Source: Balanoglossus misakiensis (Eukaryota; Hemichordata). From it: a stretch of 64,000 nucleotides of DNA. The translations under genes and the position numbers were made by a program. The DNA lies in contig JBECUI020000028.1 of the NCBI GenBank assembly GCA_040954595.2, forward strand, positions 124,001-188,000, given 5' to 3'. Shown here in pieces: positions 32,925 through 45,131 of this stretch; position 1 is the stretch's first letter; each line of letters starts with the position of its first letter. The notes under the pieces were generated by a model that was given only the letters and a program-made list of their open reading frames with translations, did not search any database and was not told where the DNA came from.

Positions 32925-34352
32925 GTAATGTTGTTTTAATTTTAAAGGGGTCTGACCTGACCTGCGTGTTGTGCGATTTATATTTGCAACGAGATCTCTA
33001 TTGGCGAGGCCTTTGATGTAGAACGGCTAATATGACAGAACCCCACGACCAGATGGATCAAGCGCGGTATTTGAACGAGTGCTGGTGGTGTATTCTGTTG
33101 CAGCACGATCTCGCCATCGGGTTCTGTTATTATTACATATGATACTCCCATTTTAGACGAAAACATCGAAAACACCATAAGAACACCATCCGAAAATTAA
33201 AGAAACGAGATCAGGCAACGATATTGGTTGTTTCGTGGACAGGTCACACTACGATGATATCACAATTTTTTATAGGCTAGTTACACCACACTCCCATCTT
33301 TCATTGGACAATGTTGTTTACTAGTCATACAACTAGTGGCACCCAGAAATGTATACATCGCCATACCAGAGGAACATACATTGTATAACGACATAACAAG
33401 ATAATTGAAAAGATTCCTACAACACAACCTGAAAAACCTGTCCTAAATATCAGCAAGTAACCTAGCACAACGACTGCGACTTTCACAGATGTCGGCATCA
33501 GTATGTCGCAAACAGGATACTGCAAGTGTCAGATGAAGAAACGGGGTGTAAACGTAAACGGCAGGCCATATGTAATATATGTAATATAGCTTTATCAATA
33601 CCAGTGAATTTTGAGACGTCATAGCTATACATTATTACTTATAATGTATGTGTTATTCGATGGACGCGCGACGCGCCCAAGAACCAGTGGACGTGTACAA
33701 TTTCCGACTGAATAACGGAGGATTTCGAACAATGCGAACATTTTAAGGGGTAAAAAAAGAAATGCAAACATAAACAGAATAAATACGGCGATATTTATTA
33801 ATTTCCAAACCCGACCTCGAACGGCGATTTGTTTATTTTTTTCTTCCTACTGCGTCGGTACATGTCGTCTGCTCTTGAATCACGCGCAGTCAACATGGCT
33901 CGCTCACGCACGTAAAGCAAACCTCTCGATGATGATGCTGGATTTGACATTCGTTCACCATACATACCGTGTACCATGTACCAAGCAGTCATGTCAACGA
34001 AGCTATACGTAAAAAAATTATGCCGCAAGTGTCACTGTCATGTTGTCTACGTGGTACGGAAGGTCGATCGAGGGCGAGTTTGTTTATGTATTGCAACCTT
34101 CGGAGCGCCCGTATACGTGAACTTTCCCGAGAACGCAAACGAATTTTTACTCGTTGCGGATTTAATTTTGAAATTCAGGAAAACGGAATTTGAAAACAGG
34201 TAAAAAGCAACATGCTTTACTAAAAAAAAACGGTTATCCATTCCACTTTTTGTTGCATCCACTATAAACTAAACCTATCACAAGCAAGAAGTCATAGTTG
34301 TCCGGCCTGACGTCAATTCTATTTTTTACGTCAATAAAGGTTTTCTGTAAAG
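32925..34352. other. probable intron or intergenic DNA within the lectin locus
   Basis: Several overlapping frames at 33798-34262 lie on both strands and cancel each other; none shows a domain. No exon with the needed phase was identified here. Confidence 0.35.
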
Positions 34353-34490
34353 AGTATTGTGGATAGATGGTATGCATTTGCATACAGAGGATAAATGGAC
34401 GCACTATGATGGGACACCACTGACTTACTTACCATGGGCGGACCACCAGCCATACGGTAGCCCTTGGAGAACATGTATTCGAGCGGATTT
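34353..34490 (+). CDS. exon with C-terminal half of a C-type lectin domain
   Basis: After the acceptor CTGTAAAG the frame reads LWIDGMHLHTEDKW, then YDGTPLTYLPWADHQP and a Cys (WRTCIRA), stopping at donor TT|GTAATT. WIG...E..W...DG.PL.Y..W...QP.....C is the second half of a C-type lectin fold; the QP fits the QPD position of galactose-type lectins, but the following residue is Tyr, not Asp. It cannot be joined directly to the exon ending at 32924 without creating a stop, so either a second lectin domain or missed exons lie between. Confidence 0.5.
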
Positions 34491-35845
34491 GTAATTATTT
34501 ATTTGTCTTCACCAAACCATGTTTCCCTAGCAGAATATTGGTGAATGTAACACCATCACAATTAGACACTCTAACGCAATGTATCCACAGTAAACAGTTT
34601 CGTCTGGATAAGGTGTACTGCTATGTTAACTAGAAAATGTACAGTGACTGCGCGTCCGTGATCTGTTGTCTCCATCTATAAGTAGAGCACATATGTGCAT
34701 CAAGTTGAGTAAGGATGTGTAGCTTAGGCCGACGATCATCTTATGCGCATGTGCGTACTTTCGTATGTACAAACAATACGTCCAACCCAAATGTTCTGCA
34801 AAGTTTGCCTTTGGCACATTCAAATAGTTGGCTGCATCCGCATCCTTTCTTATTGCATGGGCGCCGAATATGAGACTTTAGATTTGTCCCTTCGTTTAAT
34901 CCAATTTGTTGTCTGTTCCTGATCTCCAACACAGACTAGTCTCCGCCATCTTGTCTGTTGTTATAACAGCATACTGCCCGAGTCTCTAGTTTGGCTCATG
35001 CGCATAAGGCGTTCGTCGCCCTTTAATGAAGCCTAAGGAATGTGACACAATTCAGATTCAGCTGATAACATGTTTTAATGATTTTTCCTGATAATCGTAT
35101 TGAACAGAATTAGTAACGATTTTTTATTGTAATTTTTTAGAGCCACAAAATTGTACATTTTGGATGATTGTCTACTTTAACGAAGATTTGTCTGTCGATA
35201 TGGTAGGTGTATATGTTAAACTTTATCAAATCGTTCAACAGTAAACCAGAGACTCCCATGCAAATTGGTTAAGCAATACTTTTTGTATGAAGTAAAGACG
35301 AATGGCGACCTTTTAGGATTTTGGTCGGGTTTCTAATGTGTGCAGTTTCATTGTATTGCAAAGTTGTGGCGTAATAATTGTACCATGTTTGTTAATATGT
35401 TGAACTCTAAATAGATGTAACTTGAGTCACGAACGGTTGCGACATGCAAGTACTGAAATGTCGCCATCTCAGAAAAGAACTGCATCGCCACTTCTTGTAT
35501 TGGTTCTCTCTTGCGTGTCTAATAAAACCTTCGTCGCGAGAACGTTACATTATCCACATTACCGGCAGACAAAATAAGTGTAAACGTCCTCCAAAAATAA
35601 ACGGGAAACACGTTTTACTAAGAGGTGTATCCGATCTGCACCATCGATTTATTGCAGTTTGAATGAATGATGTTACCAGAAATTGCAATATTCAGCGTGG
35701 CAGTTTCTTGTCAGATATGGACCTAACATGCTTCAATGAATCACTAATACAAGCCGAAGTAAACATGGCGCCCTTTTGTGACCCAACGCTTCTTTGAATA
35801 CCACTTATCCTAAACCAGTTATATCTTGTGGGTTTTACATTACAG
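34491..35845. other. unassigned, probable intronic sequence
   Basis: No exon, repeat or MITE could be supported. The frame at 35444-35662 has no splice borders of note. Confidence 0.35.
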
Positions 35846-37018
35846 GTGAACCAGTGTCGAATACACCTGGGTATACAGACCATGTTAGCTCTGATGTTAC
35901 TGACACCAGTTATTCAAAAATGTCAACAGATGTCACAGAAGATACTGGCGCTGATGCTAAATCTGAAACTAGAATGACTGAAACAGAATCCTCGTTAGAG
36001 TTAGCCGTAATGCAGCGATACGAAACGACAGATAACGAAGTTCTGACAGACATCCCTGATTACAAGGGCACTGAGAGCGTGTCTGGTTTCATCTTGAAGG
36101 AAAACCCTAGCTACTATAACGGCTACAACTGTAGTGCATGGGGGGGATTTTTGCGCTATATAAACTTTGTTGCTTGATTGATTGATTGATGGGACTGAAC
36201 CAGACGTTGAGGGAGACCACACTGATTCTGTCTCCATATCAACAGATACAATCGACGCCAGCATCTTCTCTCAACATACTGCATGTAAAGGTCCACTGTG
36301 CCAACATTTCCCAAGCATTAGTGTTGTCGATGGCTATTCGAAAGTGCCCCGCTGTAAGTATAGGCCCACTGTGCTTCACAATCACAATTGTAGAAACAAA
36401 ACACAATCAAATAATATAAAATGAGACTGGGCGGCCTTAATATTTTTGAAACACCTGCATGATATCACTTCTTTATTTTGCCAGAGGTCCGTGCATCTTT
36501 CTTTCATGGTTTTGTCTTCTGGCTGCATTTATGGTTGTCTGTGCTAGGCCACGCTGTGCTGCTGATGTTGTGTGTGTGTGTGTGTTTGTGTGGGTGTGTG
36601 TGTGTGTGTGTATGTGTGTGTGGTTTTTGATTGGCCATTTACCAGTCAATGGTAAAATATATTTGTCTAGTGATTTTATTGAATATATAGATGGTTATGC
36701 TCGCAAATATATAATACTGTATTTCATAAGTAACCTGAATGGATCCTGCCCACGTCACAAGTAACCCGAATGAATCCTGTCCACGCCTATAGCCCAAGGC
36801 CTCATATTCTGCACTTTAAGCTTTTTTGCTATCAATTTTTTTTCTTGACAGGTGACGAACTCGGTAACAATGACAACACTTTCATGGTTCTAGTCCTAGG
36901 CTTTTTCGCTGCATATCTGGCTGTGCATATTGTGTTGATCCTCGGGATTTCGCGTTTTGTAAGAAACCTAGACCCTGCTCCGAAGTTGAAAAATGACAGA
37001 ATACTGTTCTGGCTTTGA
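35846..37018 (+). CDS. stalk, transmembrane and tail exons of the lectin-like receptor
   Basis: Exon at 35846 (acceptor ATTACAG) opens GEPVSNTPGYTDHVSSDVTD, a Thr/Ser/Asp-rich stalk-like segment, and contains NPSYYNGYNC near its end. The frame ending 36353 (SISTDTIDASIF, SISVVDGYSKVPR) stops at a strong donor, GCT|GTAAGT. It joins in phase 1 to the exon at 36852 (acceptor TTGACAG): DELGNNDNTF, a ~22-residue hydrophobic span (FMVLVLGFFAAYLAVHIVLI), then a basic short tail ending FWL and a TGA at 37018. Together with the lectin exons this suggests a type I membrane protein. That all exons belong to one gene is inferred from strand, order and phase. Confidence 0.5.
36566..36622 (+). repeat. GT-dinucleotide microsatellite
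   Basis: An interrupted (TG)n run of about 57 bp inside a presumed intron of the lectin-like gene. Confidence 0.85.
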
Positions 37019-38947
37019 GCTTTATCCGTGTTATTGATTCAATGATCGAATGCAAAATATTATTTATGATTGTTAGTTAGGTTTCTCTTACATTAAGCGC
37101 AACACTGTCGATTTATTACATTTAATAATTAAGATTAAGCTAAATAAAAAGGTCAGCATTTAAACCGTATTGGAATTGAATTGTAACTACATTTATTTTT
37201 GAACAAATGTGACACAGGTGTATTAATTATCGTAGGTTTCCAATGTATAGAGGACATATTCACTATGGACCTAGGTAGTTATTATGTGCACATGCGTATA
37301 TTCAACTACTGGAGGATATCTTTTTGGACTTACTGTAATACCTGTGCTGTATTGTGTTGTGTTTGTCTGTACAATATGCCATATAAATGTGATAATTGAT
37401 TGAATATATTTGGAATATGGATGGATATGATCGGAATTATTTGATTATGATTAGTGTTATTTTAATAAACGTACATACTTTCTTTCGCTATCACTTATAA
37501 CTTCGCATATGTGTTGTTGTTGTTTTTCCTGGAACGGAATTCGAAATACCGCCCAAGGCAGTAGTTGATGGTTGTGAGGTAATTGCAATAGTTTTGTTTG
37601 TCCCGATCGCCATGTTCCAGTGGGGCGTACAAATTTCGGTCTGTCCTTCCTTCACATGCGGAGATGAATTTCATTCAAATCTTGCAACACAAATGTCTAT
37701 AGTGCTGCATGTTTATCGTGAATGTCAGAGAACCATATGATTTGTTTACATTGCTCAAATCTGTTAAAAAGAACAATCCATCTCTCTTTGATCCTCTTGT
37801 TATACCCAGTACTCGCTAACCGAAATTTACTTTATCATCTTAATCTGTGGACGGGGCACACAGATTAAGTTGTTTGCAGGTGCTTAATTGGAAATGTGAT
37901 AGCTTTTATTTTGGATTAGCAAATAACAAGACAGGTGGGGAAAATGCAGATCGGAACTCCCCCATTTATAACTTTAATGTTTGCAGCCCCCCTGTCATAT
38001 CATCCAGTCATATTTTCAACCCTTTGTACACGTTCGTACGCCGCACTGATTGGGAAGAAATGTGTTAACACACTATTTTTGGATCTGGTGGCTTTAATAG
38101 TGGAGTGATGGAAATTATATTGGTCAATTTCAAATAACATAACATGAAACTATATTTCCCCACCCTGGTATAAAACCCTCTTCAGGTTGGGAATGGCTTG
38201 CCACATTGCCAAATTTTCTTTCTGGGACGCAGGTGAGCAGTTGAGCACTTAGATTGATGTATGTAAATTTGGCACTAAAATAACAACCGGTAATTCTTGA
38301 ATTATTAAAACTGGATTATAATTACATTATGATACTTTTATTTTAATACCTATCTGAAATCACATTACAAGTATAATAAATAACTTTTGCATTACAATTT
38401 ACATAAACTGCCTACCGATCTCTACTATTGTGAATCAAGACAATGTCAATGACCCTAATACACACTTCACACTACTACACATTTTATACTGATTCAGGGA
38501 TCCTCTGCTATCTGACATTCAACAGGCTTCTAGTCTAAAAATATTCAACCAATAGAATTTGAGCTTTCTTTTTACAGCACACTCATTATCATACCAATGG
38601 CCATCTGTGCGTCCACATTGATTAGGTATTATTGGCGGTCCAAACATATTACAGTCTTCCCCCCCCCCCCGCCTCTTCCAACTCAGTTGTAAGATTATCG
38701 ACTGTGTACATTTAAATTAACCAATGATAAAACATGTCCAATTTTGTCTCTGCCATACACTGTTGAGGAGAAATGTTTGATAGCTGATCGTTATTTTTGC
38801 CTGCACCTGTACTTTCAAACATTCTTGACTCGGACAGGACATGCGGCTGTACAACATTAAAGGGACAAAGTCTCTCTCTCGCTGCCCTTTTCTATTAATT
38901 ATGTTTGATACAAGACATGGATTACATTCTACATGTGGACATATAGT
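37019..38947. other. 3' flank of the lectin-like gene and unassigned spacer
   Basis: AATAAAAAGG at 37143 could be the polyadenylation signal. A poly-C run lies at 38659-38670. No other gene or repeat with clear borders was seen. Confidence 0.4.
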
Positions 38948-39090
38948 GAATCAACATTCGCCACACACAACTTCCATCCCACTTGTAGACACCAGAGTGA
39001 AAAATCTTGCCAAAATGAATAATTGGTGTTAATTTTTTTTTCGGCCAGATTTTTACTCTCATGTAAACAAACAGGATGGAAATTGTTTAC
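38948..39090. mobile_element. foldback MITE, family member 2 (decayed)
   Basis: Shares CACAACTTCCATCCCACTTG, AGAGTGAAAAATC and AATAATTGG with the element at 30377-30580, in the same order. The right arm keeps AACAGGATGGAAATTGT. The ends are weaker (ATATAGTGAATCAAC left), so it is an older copy. Confidence 0.6.
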
Positions 39091-39599
39091 AGTTAATTAA
39101 TGGTGACGTCAAAACATAGAGGGCGTCCATGGTAACTATACACTCTTTCCAATATTTATTGTTGGCTGGTTTTACTGTCAATCATGACAAAGTGCTCCCC
39201 AAAAAGCCTCAAGAACTGCCACTGTTTACATTATGTTCATTACTTTATTATCCCACTTTAAATAGATTGGTACATACTATAAGGCAAACATGAACATCTC
39301 ATCGACGCACAATTATGGCTGTATTTTGCAAATTATTCACATTATATATTTAATGTGTGCCGCACCCATTTCATCAGCCTCCATACAAACAGTACACTGC
39401 AGCTAACGTGGTAAGTGTCTCCAATAGAAGACAAACTGATGCAAATACAAGTTATATGACTTAATGCTGGGGATTTTAAATGATATTTGAAGTATTTTAT
39501 TGTGGAAAAAAACGGGAGAAATTTGACAGCTCTGGAGGCTTCAAACGATGTGTATATAGGAAATGTCCATCATTATCGGGAACTGAATTATATTAAAAT

Positions 39600-39870
39600 G
39601 AAAATGCTTATTGTGGATTTTCTAGCTGAGCAATTTTAAACTTAGAATTAAGACCACTTATACTTAAAACCCATCTTTTTATGAAAGCATTTATACACTA
39701 ATTCTTTTACACTTTTTACAACTTTTATATACCTTTTTAGCGTTTTTATGTCGAATTTTTTAGCTTGTATTTTTAGTGTACTTTTCATCATGTAGTAAAG
39801 CGCATTGAGATTTTAGTCCATTATGTAATGCGCTATATAAGAAATAATAATTATTATTATTTTCATTATT
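39600..39870 (+). mobile_element. 3' end of a LINE with ATT tail
   Basis: The plus strand reads LELRPLILKTHLFMKAFIH and a stop, the usual last helix of CR1/L2-type ORF2 (..LKTHLF..AF). A T-rich 3' UTR follows, then GCGCATTGAGATTTTAG and GCGCTATATAAGAAATAATA with an (ATT)n tail. This is a standard 3' end layout for such LINEs. Only the last ~250 bp is present. Confidence 0.6.
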
Positions 39871-40019
39871 TAGTAAAAACAACAGAAACATAATTAACTC
39901 AGGATTTGTTTTTCCTGCTTTTGTTAAATACTTCACAGAGAGCAATATTATCTAGGCGTTTTTATTAATGGTGTAATCGACTGAGGTGAAATTTCCGACT
40001 TTTCGAGTACACATCGTGA

Positions 40020-40095
40020 TGGCGAAGGGTTCAGGAAGGCTAACCTTTTACCTGAAGGTGTCAACTGATGTTGGTTCGAGACCACTTTTTTTTCT
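40020..40095 (+). promoter_or_regulatory. tRNA-like internal Pol III promoter in each array unit
   Basis: TGGCGAAGGGT (40020-40030) matches the A box pattern TGGC..AG. GGTTCGAGACC (40073-40083) matches the B box, 43 nt further on, and TTTTTTTT, a Pol III terminator, follows directly. The same trio recurs in every unit (near 40547, 41077, 41579 and 42108), with an A-box change in the third unit. The sequence could be a decayed Leu/Ser-type tRNA head, as in SINEs. Confidence 0.45.
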
Positions 40096-41485
40096 ATTTT
40101 TTTTTTTTGAGAACTTTAAACGACATTACCATTGTAATTTTTAACATTTTCATAAATCCAATTCATTTCAATATCTACGCTGCGTGTTTTATCTGTCGGG
40201 TATAAGAAACATGCAGGGAAACTTGGTCATTTTTTGTCGCGGTTCACTTGGGCATGTCTGAATACGGAGTGCTCAGCAGAGAGAAAGATAAACTAGCTAA
40301 AACCGTGTCTTTCCGTCCGCATGACCAACCAAGGAGCGAAAACGTCGTTATTTAGGCCGTAATAAAACGTTTTTGTCCCCGAGGAGTGAATAAAGAACGG
40401 TCAGACCGTTGCGGGGTAGGGAACTCTTCTTCGCACCGCTGCGGTGCAGGGAACTCGTATTGCCCGCTGCAGTGCAAATAAGATCATTGGAGTTATGCTG
40501 CAATATAGTGCGGAAAAATTCCGACTTTTTCGAGTACACATCGTGATGGCGAAGGGTTGAGGAAGGCTAGCCTTTTTACCTGAACGAGTCAACTGATGTT
40601 GGTTCGAGACCACTTTTTTTTCTATTTATTGTTGAGAGAACTTTTAACGACATTGCAGTTGTAATTTTTATCATTTTCATAAATCCAATTCATTTCAATA
40701 TCTACGCTGCGCTGCAATATCTGTCGGGTATAAGAAACAAGCAGGGAAACTTGGTCATTTTTTGTTGCGGTTCACTTGGGCAAGTCTGAATACGGAGTAC
40801 TCAGTAGAGAGAAAAATAAACTCGCTAAAACCGTGTCTTTCCGTCCGCATGACCAACCAAGGAGCGAAAAAGTCGTTATTTAGGCCGTAATAAAACGTTT
40901 TTGTCCCCGAGGAGTGAATAAAGAACGGTCAGATCGTTGCGGGGTAGGGAACTCTTCTTCGCACCGCTGCGGTGCAGGTAACTCGTATTTGCACCGCTGC
41001 GGTGCAAATAAGATCATTGGAGTTATGCTGCAATATAGTGCGGAAAATTTCCGACTTTTTCGAGTACACATCGTGATGTTGAATAGTTCAGGAAGGCTAG
41101 CCTTTTACCTGAAGGTGTCAACTGATGTTGGTTCGAGACCACATTTTTTTCTATTTCTTTTTTTGTGTGAAAATTTTTAACGACATTATCAGTGTAATTT
41201 ACGTCATTTTCATAAAGCCAATTCATTGCAATATCAACGCTGCGTTTTTTATCTGTCGGGTATAAGAAACATGCAGGGAAACATGGTCATATTTTTGTCG
41301 TGGTTCACTTGGGCAAGTCTGAATACGGAGTGTTCTGGAGAGAGAAAGATAAACTCGCTAAAACCCTTTTTTTCCGTCCGCATGACCAACCAAGGAGCGA
41401 AAAAGTCGTTATTTAGGCCGTAATAAAACGTTTTTTCGCCGAGGAGTGAATAAAGAACGGTCAGATCGTTGCGGTGCAGAGAACT

Positions 41486-41516
41486 CTTATTTGCACCGCT
41501 GCGGTGCAAATAAGAT
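41486..41516. repeat. perfect hairpin within the array unit
   Basis: CTTATTTGCACCGC faces GCGGTGCAAATAAG with almost no loop. In other units the hairpin is diluted by one or two inserted 27-bp copies of the CACCGCTGCGGTGC block. It may give each unit a stable RNA stem or a cruciform. Confidence 0.65.
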
Positions 41517-42197
41517 CATTGGAGTTATGCTGCAATATAGTGCGGAAAATTTCCGACTTTTTCGAGTACACATCGTGATGGCGAATGGTTCAGGAAGGCT
41601 AGCCTTTTACCTGAAGGTGTCAACTGATGTCCGTTCGTGACCACTTTTTTTTCTATTTTTTTTTTGTGAGAACTTTTAACGACATTACCATTGTAATTTT
41701 TATCATTTTCATAAATCCAATTCATTTCAATATCTACGCTGCGTTTTTTATCTGTCGGGTACAAGAAACATGCAGGGAAACTTGGTCATTTTTTGTCGTG
41801 GTTCACTTGGGCAAGTCTGAATACGGAGTGCTCAGCAGAGAGAAAAATAAACTCGCTAAAACCGTGTCTTTCCGTCCGCATGACCAACCAAGGAGCGAAA
41901 AAGTCGTTATTTAGGCCGTAATAAAACATTTTTGTCGCCGAGGAGTGAATAAAGAACGGTCAGATCGTTGCGGGGTAGGAAACTCTTATTCGCACCGCTG
42001 CGGTGCAGGGAACTCGTATATGCATCGCTGCGGTGCAAATAAGATCATTGGAGTAATGCTGCAATATAGTGCGGAAAATTTCCGACTTTTTCGAGTACAC
42101 ATCGTGATGGCGAATGGTTTCAGGAAGGCTAGCCTTTTTACCTGAAGGTGTCAACTGATCTTGGTTCGAGACCACTTTTTTTCTATTTTTTGTGTGT

Positions 42198-43229
42198 GAG
42201 AACAACACACCCTACTCATGCTAAGTTGTTACCAATTCCAGTTTCAGGACCCTGGGACCGACTGGGTATGGATATTGTGGGACCCCTCCCTAGAACTTAT
42301 GATGGTCATAAATACATCTTAGTACTTACTCATTACTTTACTTCTTAGTACTTACTCATTACTTTACAAAGTTTTCATTAGCATATCCATTACGTAATGC
42401 ACGAGCTGAGACAGTTGCTAAGATCTTGTTTGATGAAGTAATTGCTACTTATGGAAGCCCCAGAGTTTTGCTGAGTAATGAGGGATCGATTTTTTTATCC
42501 CAGGTAGTTCACGAAACCTGCAAATATTTCAACATTCTGAGTAAAGTTTCTACCCCTTATCGTCCACAGACCAATGGCCTTACAGAACGTTTCAATGGTT
42601 GCCTAGTCGACATGCTGTCCATGTTTGTCGATAATAAACAGAAAGATTGGTATCGGTACCTAAGTTCAGTGCTTTTCGCGTATAGAGTTAGTCCTCAAGA
42701 GTCCAGTGGGTTCAGCCCGTATTATGTGTTATAAGGTCGGCATCCCACATTGCCCATGGATGTTGAATTCCAGCTAGTTGAGGGGAGGACAAGAAATATA
42801 GATACACACCTTAAACATTTAGCTGCTAAGAGGGAGATAGCTCATAAAATCGCCAAAGAGAATACAGATCGATATCAACAGAATATGAAGGACCGTTATG
42901 ATAAAAATATCCAACGGTCGCAAAATCTTAAAGTGGGGGATCCTGTATATTTATACACACCTCCTGTTAAACCAGCAGTTAATAAGAAATTCGTACATAA
43001 GTGCAGTTGTTTTCAGCGTACTATGCAACACGTGTTACGCAATATTATGTGGCAATATGTGCTTTGTTATATTGATGATATTATTATATTAAGCAGCTCT
43101 TTTGAGGAGCATCTACAACACATTGATACCGTCCAAACCAGGTTACGTCAAGCTGGATTGAAATTAAAACCCAGCAAATGTCAATTTATGAGAAAGAGTG
43201 TTAAATTTTGGGGTCATGTTATCAGTAAG
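42198..43229 (+). pseudogene. Ty3/gypsy integrase core and GPY/F module fused to RT palm
   Basis: Starting inside the integrase: PVSGPWDRLGMDIVGPLP (first catalytic Asp), then a 26-bp tandem duplication that breaks the frame (42320-42368), VLLSNEGSIF (second Asp position changed to Glu), YRPQTNGLTERFNG (catalytic Glu), a stop in VL*GRHP, then DRYDKNIQRSQNL and DPVYLYTP. Near 43013 the frame passes without pause into RT sequence: CYIDDIIILSSSFEEHL and KFWGHVIS. In an intact element RT precedes integrase, so this order results from rearrangement. Broken and inactive. Confidence 0.85.
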
Positions 43230-45131
43230 CAGTAGGACAAACCTCCAAATTTAGCGACTTGCGTATGCGCAACTAATTAGCTACTTAGTGTTTAGCTCCA
43301 ACGCGCATGTGCGATATGACGTGATTGCCGGAAGCTGAACAAAGGTCACGTCATCTGACCCAGGTTATGTTATGGAACATCACATGGCGGTCGACGGTCT
43401 ATCTTCTGTTGCGTGGATAATCGACCCAGTCTTTAATCCCGGGCAGGATAATGGAGCAACCATCAACGGTAATACATTTTCATGATAATTTGAATTGGTC
43501 GTAGTGTGTTTAGAACATGCATTGATTGTGTTTTTTGTATTATCTGGAAGAAATGGAGTGCCATCGAAATGAAATGCCAGTGTGTACATACACTGTGTTC
43601 GCGGAACTTTGACATGCGAACACCATACCGTCACTAGGAGCAACTTTTCACACGTTTCTAAGTCCGGTTGAATAGCATTACACACAGTTTTCGCCATAGT
43701 TATAGCCTGAAATACCTGGGTGTACGTTGATAAACAAAGCATGTGATCAGATAATTACCATGACCATGTCAGCATCGTCCAGTGAGCAAAGTTGTTTGTC
43801 CGCATCATCATATACTAGTATTTGAACATAATAACCTTGTTGACGCTGTTCACATATTTATATTTACACCTTATTATTTACTGCATGTGTGTCAAGCGCA
43901 TTAACAACGTCTTTACACTTTTCACCTTCAGTCAAATGAAAAGACACCAGACAGGAATAGTGAAGTGGGGAATAAGAAGACTTACGGCAAGAAGAAGTTA
44001 AAGATAGAATATTTAGTGAACAGCGACGCCGTCTAAATTATGCTAGCAAACACATTTACATGAGTAGAATCAATGATGGGGGAAGGGGGCTGATCAAAAA
44101 TGAATCAAGAGACCATATTTTTTATTAAAAGTTGAAATATTTATTCATGTTTATACACACTTATTTGTTTGTTTGTTGCCAGGTTTTAAGAAATAAAGAT
44201 TTAAATATATTCATTTCTGTACATCATGTGTTTGTGTAATTTATTGAGAACAATGGAATTCAGAAAGGGCTTCATAGTCTCTGTGTAATGTAAATAGCAA
44301 CTGAACCACACATTACTAACATGAAATGAAACTAGAAATGCAGTTGACAGAAGGCTACCATCATAGTACTGTTTTAAATCATAACATCTCACTTGAGGAG
44401 GTAACCAAAGTTGTTAATCACTCCAAACTTAGGAAAACTGTAGGAAGTGATAAATTACCATATCAGGTTTTCAAAAATCACGTTGATAACTTGGCCACTA
44501 GGACCACGTGTAGTTGGACCTGTTGGGGAAGAAAGAGGCACGGTTCAGAAAGCAACGTCACCTACCCGATCCTTTCAAAACATTGGAAAACAAGTTCAAT
44601 TGAAATAGGTACATGCATGTACCTATACCCGTACACGTGAAAACGCGCTTTGACAAATCTAGCACACCGGAAGTGAGCAAACCATTCGCAAAAACCGTCC
44701 TCCATTGTCCCCCATTAGATAATCTGCTGTTTGAAGACATTGTTTCATTCAACATGACTTAAACTAGGTATAGAAGGTTCAGATCGATGGTTTTTAAACT
44801 GGTACGTTCTATTGCTTGTTATGTCGATTCGAATCATGGCGGGCAAATGGTCACACGGACATCGATTTTCATGAAATTCGACTGAATTTTTTTACTTACC
44901 CTGTTTACACGACACCATGCTGGAAGGGAGGGTGTGACGTACAAGTTCAAACCGAAATTACCCGAAAGTCGATGTACATAACATCAAAAGCAGGCCGATA
45001 ACATCCAAGAGCGAACTTCGACAAATACTTCCGCATTTCCATGCCAGGGACGTCAGTATATGCAAATACAGGGTGTGAGCATGCGCAGACATATTGTAGG
45101 CAGTCGCTAAATTTGGAGGTTTGTCCTACTG
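43230..45131. mobile_element. 1.9-kb DNA transposon inserted in the gypsy RT (5-bp TSD)
   Basis: The tips CAGTAGGACAAACC and GGTTTGTCCTACTG belong to perfect 30-bp inverted repeats (43230-43259, 45102-45131). GTAAG occurs on both sides (43225-43229, 45132-45136). Taking out the element and one GTAAG restores the RT reading across the joint (GHVISK followed by GIAADKSKV), which proves the borders. A 5-bp duplication fits hAT5-type or Transib elements; the tip is not CAC, which speaks against Transib. No transposase is visible. The interior carries a LINE RT fragment at 44366-44490. Confidence 0.85.
44326..44490 (+). pseudogene. LINE RT N-terminal fragment inside the DNA transposon
   Basis: The frame reads HNISLEEVTKVVNHSKLRKT followed by VGSDKLPYQVFKN. 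This is the fingers region of a LINE reverse transcriptase (..IS.EEV...V..SK..KA.G.D.LP.EV.KN). Only about 40 residues are recognisable; the rest of the frame to 44640 is unrelated. It was probably captured or inserted before the DNA transposon moved. Confidence 0.55.

Larger units (their letters stand above)
39990..42197 (+). repeat. ~527-bp tandem array, about 4.1 copies
   Basis: ACATCGTGAT marks unit starts at 40011, 40538, 41068, 41570 and 42099, giving periods of 527, 530, 502 and 529 bp. The short one lost a 27-bp block. Each unit holds a tRNA-like Pol III promoter, a T-rich stretch, a middle segment ('ctgtcgggtataagaaacatgcaggg'), AATAAA, and a GC-rich block repeating CACCGCTGCGGTGC. 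The array runs straight into a gypsy integrase fragment at 42198. The small frames found across each junction (starting MNKERSDRCG) are repeats of the same sequence, not genes. Confidence 0.85.

Noticed and set aside
33798-34262. Cluster of overlapping frames on both strands
   Set aside because: They exclude each other and none shows exon borders, domains or phase fit with the lectin exons.
40020-40095. Functional tRNA gene
   Set aside because: A and B boxes are present but no full cloverleaf or anticodon arm could be drawn with confidence.
40348-42208. Several small frames in the ~527-bp array
   Set aside because: Repeated with the unit on both strands, no domain, best explained by the GC-rich hairpin block.
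43380-43742. 120-residue minus-strand frame inside the 1.9-kb transposon
   Set aside because: No transposase or other motif; the DDE signature is absent.
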